The notes under the pieces were generated by a model that made no database searches, was not told the DNA's origin, and was given only the letters and a program-made list of their open reading frames with translations. From contig CABUDJ010000019.1 in NCBI GenBank assembly GCA_902490325.1, positions 1 through 30,365 on the forward strand: 30,365 nucleotides of DNA, in the 5' to 3' direction. The position numbers were made by a program, and so were the translations under genes. Below are positions 17,254 to 24,890 of this stretch, piece after piece; positions within the stretch are counted from its first letter, which is position 1, and every line of letters starts with the position of its first letter. Source of the stretch: an uncultured Collinsella sp. (GTDB taxonomy: Bacteria; Actinomycetota; Coriobacteriia; Coriobacteriales; Coriobacteriaceae).

Positions 17254-17278
17254 CGGAGGCCACATTAAGTGGCCTCCG
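17254..17278. repeat. 10-bp palindrome GGAGGCCAC/GTGGCCTCC
   Basis: CGGAGGCCAC (17254-17263) and GTGGCCTCCG (17269-17278) form a 10-bp perfect stem with an ATTAA loop. There is no T run on either side, so it is not a classical terminator. It is flanked by GGCTCGCACG on the left and CGGCTCGTGCGG on the right, and the 17-nt repeat begins 4 nt after it. It may be the core of a small dispersed element. Confidence 0.5.
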
Positions 17279-17281
17279 GCT

Positions 17282-17298
17282 CGTGCGGAACTCGCGAC
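17282..17298. repeat. 17-nt dispersed repeat, copy 2
   Basis: Exact copy of 9-25 (CGTGCGGAACTCGCGAC) in the same orientation, immediately right of the GGAGGCCAC palindrome and in a non-coding region. Two copies more than 17 kb apart in intergenic DNA point to a dispersed element; the boundaries cannot be defined from two partial copies. Confidence 0.5.
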
Positions 17299-17420
17299 CG
17301 ACCAAATACCAAAGCCCTCGGAACTTAGGATACATGGCTGGAGTCGCTCTGCTGCAAAATTTATCGGCCTGTGATTTATTCCATGTCCCAGGTAGGCTCA
17401 TCTTCACAACCTTTAAATAA

Positions 17421-17454
17421 AAAAGAAGTACCGGTTGGGGCCGGTACTTCTTTT
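17421..17454 (-). terminator. Intrinsic terminator of metK
   Basis: A perfect 14-bp stem: AAAAGAAGTACCGG (17421-17434) with CCGGTACTTCTTTT (17441-17454) around a 6-nt loop. Read on the minus strand it is followed by TTATTTAAAGG. It begins 37 nt past the metK stop codon. Confidence 0.9.
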
Positions 17455-17491
17455 GGTGCTTCGATATTTGGTTGCAGCTTTTGCTGCTGGC

Positions 17492-18772
<1,281 letters not shown>

Positions 18773-18793
18773 GATTGTCCTTTCAAAAACGTG

Positions 18794-18822
18794 TCCCGGC
18801 GACCGTTACCATTCCGCCGGGC
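18794..18822 (-). promoter_or_regulatory. Hairpin in the metK leader
   Basis: CCCGGCG and CGCCGGG form a 7-bp GC stem with a loop of about 13 nt in the predicted metK 5' leader, about 20 nt upstream of the start codon and just before the TTTTTGAAAGGA stretch that contains the ribosome binding site. It could stabilise the mRNA or act as a regulatory element. It does not match the SAM-I, SAM-II or SMK architectures that I know. Confidence 0.4.
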
Positions 18823-18839
18823 TCTCTATGCAAGGGCAC

Positions 18840-18867
18840 ATCATAGCGCGTAAATCAAACATTCACA
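18840..18867 (-). promoter_or_regulatory. Possible metK promoter
   Basis: On the minus strand, TATGAT (18845-18840) is a good -10 hexamer. The best-spaced -35 is TGTGAA (18867-18862), 16 nt upstream, which is a weak match. This would give a leader of about 60 nt. Confidence 0.35.
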
Positions 18868-18877
18868 CCCTTTCCGC

Positions 18878-18987
18878 ACCTACTCATTGGGGACAGACTT
18901 AAATGACCAGCCTTCCTAAGTGCCGACAGGTTGCCCAATGACTGGTCATTTAAGTCTGTCCCCAATGAGTATCCCCAATGAGTAGGT
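18878..18987. repeat. Perfect 30-bp inverted repeat with a tandemly duplicated end
   Basis: The left arm 18881-18910 is exactly complementary to the right arm 18942-18971, around a 31-nt spacer. The right end is duplicated: TCCCCAATGAGTA occurs at 18959-18971 and again at 18972-18984. The second copy plus AGGT context (18972-18987) pairs perfectly over 16 nt with 18878-18893. The arms contain GGGGACAG and resemble REP/MITE-type elements. It lies between the divergent metK and gltX promoters. No transposase is near. Confidence 0.8.
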
Positions 18988-18996
18988 CGGTGCCCT

Positions 18997-19027
18997 TTGT
19001 GCGGAGGTTGCTTTGATGCTTTATACT
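18997..19027 (+). promoter_or_regulatory. Possible gltX promoter
   Basis: TATACT (19022-19027) is a good -10 hexamer. TTGTGC (18997-19002) is a possible -35, with a spacer of 19 nt that is longer than ideal. Transcription would start near 19034, about 34 nt before the gltX ATG. Confidence 0.4.
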
Positions 19028-19067
19028 GGTGCGGTTAGACATCCATCCTGCAATCGAGGAGATTTCC

Positions 19068-20543
19068 ATGGCATCAGACGTTCGCGTCCGCTTTGCACCC
19101 TCACCGACGGGCAAGCTGCACATCGGCGGCGCCCGCACCGCTATCTATAACTGGGCTTTCGCCCGTGCTAACGGCGGCACGTTCATCCTGCGCATCGACG
19201 ACACCGATCCCACCCGTTCCACCGACGAGAACACGCAGATCATCCTGCGCGCCATGCGTTGGCTGGGCCTGGACTGGGACGAGGGTCCCGAGGTGGGCGG
19301 CGATTTTGGCCCCTACGCCCAGACCGAGCGCCTGGACCTGTACAAGCAGGCCGCCCAGAAGCTTTGGGACGAGGGCAAGGCCTATCCCTGCTTCTGCACC
19401 AAGGAGCAGCTCGACGCCGACCGCAAGGCCGCGCAGGAGCGCAAGGACCCCTTCCAGGGCTATCAGCGCCGTTGCCGCAATCTTGATCCCGAGGAGGCCC
19501 GCCGTCGCATCGAGGCCGGCGAGTCCTACGTCCTTCGCATCAAGGTGCCCGAGGACCGCGGCGACGTCGTTATCCACGATGCCGTCCACGGCGAGGTGAC
19601 CTTCGATGCCAAGGAGCTCGACGACTTTGTCATCTTCCGCTCTGACGGCACGCCCACGTATAACTTTGCGACCGTCGTCGACGACGCCATGATGAAGATC
19701 ACCCATGTCATCCGTGGCGACGACCACCTGTCCAACACCCCGCGTCAGGTCATGGTGTACGAGGCCCTCGGCGCTCCCGTGCCTACGTTCGCCCACATCT
19801 CCATGATCCTGGGCGCCGACGGCAAGAAGCTCTCCAAGCGCCACGGCGCCACCTCGGTGGAGGAGTACCGCGACGCCGGCTACCTGTCCGACGCCTTCGT
19901 CAACTACCTGGCGTTGCTCGGCTGGTCGCTCGACGGCGAGACTACGATCATTCCGCGTGATGTCCTGGCCAGCAAGTTTTCGCTCGACCGCATCTCCAAG
20001 AACCCGGCGACCTTCGACCCCAAGAAGCTCGACTGGGTCAATGCCGAGTACATCAACGGCATGTCCGACGCCCAGTTTGCCGACGAGATCATGGTCCCCG
20101 AGCTGCTCGAGGCGGGCCTCATCGAGGGCAACGTCGAGTACGGCGAGGACTGGATCGACGCGCTTGCCGCTATCGTCAAGCCGCGCACTAAGATGCCGAC
20201 CGACGCCGTGACCGTCGCCGCTCCCATCTTTGCCACGGCCGAGACGCTCGAGTATGACGAGAAGTCCGTTAACAAGGGCCTAGCCAAGGAAGGCATGGGT
20301 GCCATCCTGGACGCCGCCAAGGCCGCGCTCGAGGGTGTCACCGAGTGGACCGCCGCGAACATCGACGCCGCGCTTGAGCCGCTGCCCGAGCAGATGGACC
20401 TTAAGAAGCGCGTGGTGTTCCAGGCCGTGCGCGTCGCCGTCTGCGGCAACATGGTGAGCCCTCCACTGGGCGAGACCATGGCGCTCGTCGGCCGCGACGA
20501 CTGCCTGGCGCGCATCGACCGCGCCCGCACGATGGCGCTGTAG
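19068..20543 (+). CDS. gltX: Glutamyl-tRNA synthetase
   Basis: A 491-residue class I aminoacyl-tRNA synthetase that charges tRNA with glutamate. The HIGH-type motif is PSPTGKLHIGGARTA (11-25); LRIDDTDPTRS (41-51) is the Glu/ATP region; and the KMSKS-type motif is KKLSKRHG (253-260). The C-terminal helical anticodon-binding region runs from about 330. Whether it also mischarges tRNA-Gln, as in organisms with GatCAB, cannot be decided from the window. The ATG at 19068 is chosen because GAGGAG lies 6 nt upstream and the conserved domain begins there; the upstream in-frame extension to 19029 is unlikely. A terminator follows the gene. Confidence 0.97.
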   Translation: MASDVRVRFAPSPTGKLHIGGARTAIYNWAFARANGGTFILRIDDTDPTRSTDENTQIILRAMRWLGLDWDEGPEVGGDFGPYAQTERLDLYKQAAQKLWDEGKAYPCFCTKEQLDADRKAAQERKDPFQGYQRRCRNLDPEEARRRIEAGESYVLRIKVPEDRGDVVIHDAVHGEVTFDAKELDDFVIFRSDGTPTYNFATVVDDAMMKITHVIRGDDHLSNTPRQVMVYEALGAPVPTFAHISMILGADGKKLSKRHGATSVEEYRDAGYLSDAFVNYLALLGWSLDGETTIIPRDVLASKFSLDRISKNPATFDPKKLDWVNAEYINGMSDAQFADEIMVPELLEAGLIEGNVEYGEDWIDALAAIVKPRTKMPTDAVTVAAPIFATAETLEYDEKSVNKGLAKEGMGAILDAAKAALEGVTEWTAANIDAALEPLPEQMDLKKRVVFQAVRVAVCGNMVSPPLGETMALVGRDDCLARIDRARTMAL

Positions 20544-20566
20544 CAGCCGTGTAAACGCATGTATCC

Positions 20567-20600
20567 GAGCCCCGTTCACCCGAGCGGGGCTCTTGTTTCT
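20567..20600 (+). terminator. Intrinsic terminator of gltX
   Basis: GAGCCCCG (20567-20574) pairs with CGGGGCTC (20585-20592) around a 10-nt loop, followed by TTGTTTCT. It is 23 nt after the gltX stop and ahead of the priA ribosome binding site. Confidence 0.8.
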
Positions 20601-20631
20601 GTAGACGTATGGGATAGGAGGTGCTGGAGCC

Positions 20632-23085
20632 GTGGCCGAGCAACTGTCGCTGTTTGGTTCGCCGGAACCGGAGGAGGTTCCGGTGAAGCCAGTGTCTGCC
20701 GCTGCCTCGGCTCAGCCTAAGCCTGCACCTGAGCCCATCGCCGCCTATGCGAGCGTGGTTCTCGACATCCCGACGCGTGCGCTGTCCGAGCCGTTTGCCT
20801 ATGGCATTCCTCAACCCCTTGCTAGCGACGCGCAGATCGGATCCACGGTCCTGGTCCATTTTGGCAACCGTGCTGCCGCAGGCTACATCGTCGACATTGC
20901 GCCCGAGCTGGGCGATCTGCAGGGCAACAGCGCGCTCGACCCCGCGCGCATTAAAGCCGTCGAAGCCATCCTCAGCAAACCGCTCTTTACCGCCGAGGCT
21001 GCCCGTATCGCGCGCTGGATGAGCCGCGAGTATGTCGCGACGCTTTCCGAGTGCCTGCGCCTGTTTTTGCCCCCGGGTGGAAGCCCGCGCGTGGTCAAGG
21101 GCGACGACGGCGTGTGGACGGTTGAACGTCCCGCCGTCAAGCCTATCCAAAACCGCTGGGTCATGCTCACGCCCGAGGGCTTTGACTATACGCCGCCTAA
21201 GACCGCGGTCCGCCAGCGCCAGCTCATCGAGGCACTGCGGTGCGGCCCGGTCACGACGCGTGACCTCAACCTGCTCTATAACAGCATGTCGGCTACCATC
21301 AAGGCGCTCGAAAAACGCGGCGTCGTGGTGGTGGAGGAGCGCCGTGCGTGGCGTGGCTGCAATGAACAGACCACGCTCTCCTCGGCAAGCGGCAAGGCAC
21401 CGGTCGCACTCACCAACGGTCAGCAGCAGGCGCTCGCGCAGATTGAGCGCGCCCGTCTGGACGCTCATGGCGACGTGGTGCTGGTCGACGGCGTCACCGG
21501 CTCCGGCAAAACCGAGGTTTATCTCTCCGCCATCGAGCGCGTGCTCGCGGCCGGCCGCTCGGCCTGCGTGCTGGTGCCCGAGATCTCGCTGACGGCCCAG
21601 ACCGTCGGCCGCTTTCGCTCGCGCTTTGGCGAGACGGTCGCCGTGTTCCATTCGCGTCTTTCGGCCGGCGAGCGCCTGGACCAGTGGGATATGGTCGCCA
21701 GCGGTGCGGCCCGCGTGGTCGTCGGTGCCCGCTCGGCGCTCTTTTGCCCGCTCAGCGACTTGGGCCTCATCATCATCGACGAGGAGCACGAGACCAGCTA
21801 TAAGCAGGGCTCCAGTCCGCGCTACCACGCGCGCGAGGTGGCGGCCGAGATGGCGCGGCGCTACCGCTGCCCGCTCGTGTTGGGCTCGGCCACGCCTTCT
21901 GCCGAAGCGCTCGACCGTTGCCGCCGTGGCACGTATAACGGTGCCACCTGGACGCGCGTCGAGATGCCCGAGCGCCCGGGACACGCCGTGCTGCCGACAG
22001 TCCGCATTGCCGACCTGCGCCGCGAGTTCTCGCACGGCAGCCGCTGCATGTTCTCAAAACCCTTGATGGAGGGCTTGGAGCGTGTGGTCGAGCGCCGCGA
22101 GAAGGCCGTGCTGTTGCACAACCGCCGTGGCTTTGCGCCGTTCTTGATGTGCCGCGAGTGCGGATGCGTCCCCACCTGCAATCACTGCTCCACCGCGCTT
22201 ACATATCACGAGCGCACGCACACGCTGCAATGTCACACCTGCGGTTCGTCTTGGCGCGTGCAGCCGTATCCCGCGCCCACGAGCCGATGCCCCAAATGTG
22301 GCAGTCGCTACCTGGCAAAAATGGGTCTGGGAACGCAGCAGATCGAGGACGCACTGCATCAGATGCTTCCCGAGGATGTCGCCATTATTCGCATGGATGC
22401 CGATTCCACGCGCGGCAAGGATGCGCACAAAAAGCTGCTCGAGCAGTTTGATGCGGCGGATTGTGCCGTGTTGCTGGGCACCCAAATGATCGCAAAGGGT
22501 CTCGATTTTCCCGAGGTCACGCTCGTAGGCGTGGTCAATGCCGACTTCGCCCTCAAGCTGCCCGACTTTCGCGCAGGGGAGCGCGCCTACGATCTGCTGG
22601 AGCAGGTTGCGGGCCGCGCCGGCCGCGGCGATCGCCCCGGCGAGGTTATCATCCAGACCTACCTGCCCGAGGACCCGGTCATCCGCGCCGTCGCCGAGCA
22701 CGACCGCTCGATTTTTACCGACTACGACCTGGACCAGCGCCGCGACGCGCTGTACCCGCCGTTTGTTCGCCTGGTCAACATCTTGGTATGGTCGGCGAAC
22801 CGAGACGACGCGCAGGACTACATCGGCCGCATCGCGAAGCTCCTCAAGCGCCGCTGGCATGCCGCCGCGCCCGACTTTTTGCGGGCGGGGAGCGCCGTGC
22901 CTCAGGTGCTGGGCCCGGCTTCATGTGTAATCGAGAGAGCCAAGGACCGTTACCGCTTCCATCTGCTTGTAAAGTCGCCGGTAGGGTACCATGTCTCTGA
23001 TGATATCGACGCCTGCCTCAAAGAGGTGGGCTCTGTGCGCGGCGTGAGCGTGAGCGTTGACGTCGACGCCTATGATTTGATGTAA
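20632..23085 (+). CDS. priA: Primosomal protein N' (replication restart helicase), with an N-terminal clamp-binding-like motif
   Basis: An 817-residue PriA that recognises stalled forks and reloads the replisome. The N-terminal 3'-end-binding domain spans about 38-150. The helicase has Walker A GVTGSGKTE (287-295) and DEEH (383-386), then GSATPS (418-423). The zinc module has paired cysteines C507/C510, C516/C519, C534/C537 and C553/C556. The helicase C-terminal half has LLGTQMIAKGLDFP and EQVAGRAGRGDRPGEVI. The protein begins with GTG (20632), with AGGAGG about 10 nt upstream. A 37-residue Ala/Pro-rich extension precedes the usual start and contains QLSLF at 4-8, identical to the consensus beta-sliding-clamp-binding pentapeptide. 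It heads a probable priA-def unit, 18 nt before def. Confidence 0.95.
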   Translation: MAEQLSLFGSPEPEEVPVKPVSAAASAQPKPAPEPIAAYASVVLDIPTRALSEPFAYGIPQPLASDAQIGSTVLVHFGNRAAAGYIVDIAPELGDLQGNSALDPARIKAVEAILSKPLFTAEAARIARWMSREYVATLSECLRLFLPPGGSPRVVKGDDGVWTVERPAVKPIQNRWVMLTPEGFDYTPPKTAVRQRQLIEALRCGPVTTRDLNLLYNSMSATIKALEKRGVVVVEERRAWRGCNEQTTLSSASGKAPVALTNGQQQALAQIERARLDAHGDVVLVDGVTGSGKTEVYLSAIERVLAAGRSACVLVPEISLTAQTVGRFRSRFGETVAVFHSRLSAGERLDQWDMVASGAARVVVGARSALFCPLSDLGLIIIDEEHETSYKQGSSPRYHAREVAAEMARRYRCPLVLGSATPSAEALDRCRRGTYNGATWTRVEMPERPGHAVLPTVRIADLRREFSHGSRCMFSKPLMEGLERVVERREKAVLLHNRRGFAPFLMCRECGCVPTCNHCSTALTYHERTHTLQCHTCGSSWRVQPYPAPTSRCPKCGSRYLAKMGLGTQQIEDALHQMLPEDVAIIRMDADSTRGKDAHKKLLEQFDAADCAVLLGTQMIAKGLDFPEVTLVGVVNADFALKLPDFRAGERAYDLLEQVAGRAGRGDRPGEVIIQTYLPEDPVIRAVAEHDRSIFTDYDLDQRRDALYPPFVRLVNILVWSANRDDAQDYIGRIAKLLKRRWHAAAPDFLRAGSAVPQVLGPASCVIERAKDRYRFHLLVKSPVGYHVSDDIDACLKEVGSVRGVSVSVDVDAYDLM

Positions 23086-23103
23086 CAACCCGAAAGGATG
23101 GCC

Positions 23104-23640
23104 ATGGAAGCCAACGGAATCGTACTGTCGCCCGACCCTCGTCTGCGCCAGGAGTGCGCCGTCATCGAGGAGATCACCCCGGCGATCGAGGCGCTTGCCG
23201 AGAAGATGAAGAAGATAATGTTCGAGAACGGTGGCTGCGGCCTGGCTGCTCCGCAGATCGGCGAGCTTATTCAGCTCGTCACCATCGACTGCGACTACAG
23301 CGACAAGAACGACTACGACCCGTACGTGCTCATCAATCCCGTTATTGTTGAGCAGAGCGACCATCTGGTGCCCTTTAGCGAGGGCTGCCTTTCCATCCCT
23401 GGCATTAGCTGCGAGATTGAGCGTCCCGACCATGTCGTCGTCGAGGCGTATGACTTGGATGCCAACCTTATTCGCTATGAGGCCACGGGCGATCTGTTCT
23501 GCGTGTGCCTGCAGCACGAGATCGATCACCTGCACGGTAACACCATGTTCGAGCGACTGAAGCCGATGCAGAGGATCAAGGCCGTCAAGGAGTACCAGGA
23601 CGCCCTGGCCCGCGGCGCTCGACCGGGCGAGACCGAATAG
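23104..23640 (+). CDS. def: Peptide deformylase
   Basis: A 178-residue metalloenzyme that removes the formyl group from nascent protein N termini. The three family motifs are GCGLAAPQIG (44-53), EGCLS (93-97; Cys95 is a metal ligand) and QHEIDHLHG (137-145; His138 and His142 are ligands, Glu139 catalytic). The ATG at 23104 is chosen because AAAGG lies 6 nt upstream; the in-frame ATG at 23098 overlaps that site. It lies 18 nt after priA, and fmt follows after an unusual 329-nt gap. Def and Fmt act at opposite ends of the formyl-methionine cycle. Confidence 0.96.
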   Translation: MEANGIVLSPDPRLRQECAVIEEITPAIEALAEKMKKIMFENGGCGLAAPQIGELIQLVTIDCDYSDKNDYDPYVLINPVIVEQSDHLVPFSEGCLSIPGISCEIERPDHVVVEAYDLDANLIRYEATGDLFCVCLQHEIDHLHGNTMFERLKPMQRIKAVKEYQDALARGARPGETE

Positions 23641-23651
23641 GTTAATTGTCC

Positions 23652-23753
23652 GTCCCTGGGATGGGGCCCACACATATCATCCCGTGCTCAAACATTCTCG
23701 CTGCGCTGCGAAACTGCGCGCGGGACGATATGTGTGGGCCCCATCCCAGGGAC
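23652..23753. repeat. 33-bp inverted repeat after def
   Basis: The left arm 23652-23684 and right arm 23721-23753 are complementary over 33 bp with a single mismatch (CATCCCG against CGGGACG). The 36-nt spacer contains a nested short TCGC/GCGA dyad. The arms hold GGGATGGGGCCCACACATAT. It begins 11 nt after the def stop codon and has no U-rich tail, so it looks like a mobile or dispersed palindromic element rather than a simple terminator. Confidence 0.8.
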
Positions 23754-23842
23754 TACGTTGTCGCTCTTCGTTTCGCCCGGGTGCCGTCGGGCCAGGGAGG
23801 GGCGTCTTCGCTGATAGGTGCTTTGTTGGGAGGGCTGCTTTT

Positions 23843-23935
23843 ATGCGGCTCTTTCTTTGGTTTTGGGTATATTTGTTTTTGTTGAAATGTTATTGCGGAT
23901 GGGCTGGTGACTTGGCTTTCCGCCGCTATTTGTAG
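23843..23935 (+). CDS. Candidate 30-residue hydrophobic small protein upstream of fmt
   Basis: An ATG frame with GGGAGGG 8 nt upstream encodes 30 residues beginning MRLFLWFWVYLFLLKCYC and ending RRYL, that is, a short hydrophobic segment followed by a basic end. It stops 34 nt before fmt. Hydrophobicity may be a by-product of the T-rich composition of this stretch, since T at the second codon position gives Phe, Leu and Val. I do not recognise it; it could be a small membrane peptide, a leader peptide or a chance frame. Confidence 0.25.
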   Translation: MRLFLWFWVYLFLLKCYCGWAGDLAFRRYL

Positions 23936-23969
23936 CCGTCTCGGCTTTGGTTGAGGGGAGACGTTCTTT

Positions 23970-24890
23970 ATGCGTATTGTGTTTATGGGTACGCCTGATT
24001 TTGCTGTGCCTTCGCTGGTTTCGCTTGTTGAGGCTGGTAACGAGATTGCGCTTGTTGTTACTCGTCCTGATGCTGTTCGTGGGCGTGGTAAAAAGTTGGA
24101 GCCGTCTCCTGTTAAGGCTAAGGCGCTTGAGCTGGGGTTGCCGGTCGTTGAGGCCAATCGTATGACGCCGGAGGTAGTTGAGGCGCTCCAGGCTGCAGAT
24201 GCCGATATTTTCTGTGTGGCTGCCTATGGCTGCATTTTGCCCGATGAGGTGCTGCAAATGGCGCCGCTTGGTATTGTGAATGTTCATGCTTCGCTGCTGC
24301 CTCGTTGGCGTGGCGCCGCTCCTATTCAGCGTGCGATTCTCGCTGGTGATGAGGTTGCTGGCGTTTCTATTATGCGTATTGGACATGGCGTTGATACCGG
24401 CGCTTATTGTGCCCAGGCGTCTACGTCTGTTGCCGGTAAGCATGCCGAGGCGCTCACGATGGAGCTTGGTGAGCTTGGCGGCAAACTGCTTGCCGATACG
24501 CTTCCTTCTCTTGCCGATGGCACCGCCGTGTGGACTGAACAGGATGAGGCGCTCGTTACCCATGCTGCCAAGATTTCCAAGCAGGAGATGCGTCTGGATC
24601 CGCAGATGGCTGCGCTCGATTGCGTGCGTCATGTGCTCGCTTCGTCCGATACCGCGCCTGCCCGATGCGTGATTGCCGGCAAGACCGTGCGTGTGCTCGA
24701 TGCTGCGCTGGCCGATGTTTCGCTTGGCGAGGGCGCCGTTGACGTTAAGGACAAGCGTGTTTACCTTGGTCTTTCCGATGGCACGGTTGAGTTGCTCGAG
24801 GTTAAGCCCGATGGCAAGCGTGCTATGGCCGCTTCTGCTTGGGCTGCTGGGCTGCAGGGCGTCGATCTTTCGTGGGGTGTTCTGTCATGA
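23970..24890 (+). CDS. fmt: Methionyl-tRNA formyltransferase
   Basis: A 306-residue enzyme that formylates initiator Met-tRNA from 10-formyl-tetrahydrofolate. It starts with MRIVFMGTPDFAVP. The folate-dependent catalytic domain has Asn104, His106 and Asp142 in NVHASLLPRWRGAAPIQ and GVDTG. The C-terminal tRNA-binding domain begins near 205. GGGGAG lies 9 nt before the ATG. Codon use is unusual for the window: many codons end in T (for example GTT, GCT, CGT), whereas neighbouring genes prefer C. Its stop overlaps the rsmB start (ATGA), so the two are coupled. Confidence 0.96.
   Translation: MRIVFMGTPDFAVPSLVSLVEAGNEIALVVTRPDAVRGRGKKLEPSPVKAKALELGLPVVEANRMTPEVVEALQAADADIFCVAAYGCILPDEVLQMAPLGIVNVHASLLPRWRGAAPIQRAILAGDEVAGVSIMRIGHGVDTGAYCAQASTSVAGKHAEALTMELGELGGKLLADTLPSLADGTAVWTEQDEALVTHAAKISKQEMRLDPQMAALDCVRHVLASSDTAPARCVIAGKTVRVLDAALADVSLGEGAVDVKDKRVYLGLSDGTVELLEVKPDGKRAMAASAWAAGLQGVDLSWGVLS

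Larger units (their letters stand above)
16989..17491. other. rpsL-metK intergenic region
   Basis: About 500 nt without a convincing gene. It holds the rpsL leader and promoter (to about 17110), then roughly 60 nt with nothing recognisable, then a GC-rich patch near 17190-17220. The palindrome at 17254-17278, the 17-nt repeat at 17282-17298 and the metK terminator at 17421-17454 follow. I looked for tRNA-like folds on both strands and saw none. Short open frames here are unsupported. Confidence 0.6.
18773..19067. other. metK-gltX divergent intergenic region
   Basis: About 295 nt that hold, from left to right, the metK leader hairpin, the probable metK promoter, a long inverted repeat with a tandemly duplicated end (18878-18987), the probable gltX -10 and the gltX ribosome binding site. 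No gene is visible. The 295 nt are too short to contain a T-box leader for gltX beyond the predicted start site. Confidence 0.6.
23641..23969. other. def-fmt intergenic region with inverted repeat and compositional change
   Basis: It splits what is usually a compact def-fmt pair. It begins with the 33-bp inverted repeat at 23652-23753 and then becomes increasingly T-rich on the plus strand from about 23770 into fmt. It contains one weak candidate small reading frame (23843-23935). No tRNA or terminator with a T run was seen. Confidence 0.6.

Noticed and set aside
16989..17491. tRNA or small RNA gene in the rpsL-metK gap
   Set aside because: No cloverleaf, TTCGAATC-type loop or promoter-terminator pair was found; the hairpins there are a palindrome without a U tract and the metK terminator.
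18773..18845. SAM riboswitch in the metK leader
   Set aside because: The leader is too short, and none of the conserved SAM-I core words or the SAM-II/SMK layout was seen; only a simple hairpin is present.
18878..18987. CRISPR array or phage attachment site
   Set aside because: The structure is a single inverted repeat with one short tandem duplication, not regularly spaced direct repeats, and there are no cas or integrase genes.
19028..19067. T-box leader for gltX
   Set aside because: Only about 34 nt lie between the predicted transcription start and the ATG, with no specifier stem or T-box sequence.
20401..22035. 544-codon open frame opposite gltX and priA
   Set aside because: Spans two real genes and the terminator between them; composition is typical of a shadow frame.
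23646..23885. 79-codon frame through the def-fmt inverted repeat
   Set aside because: It begins inside the repeat region with no good ribosome binding site and reads through the palindrome; composition-driven.
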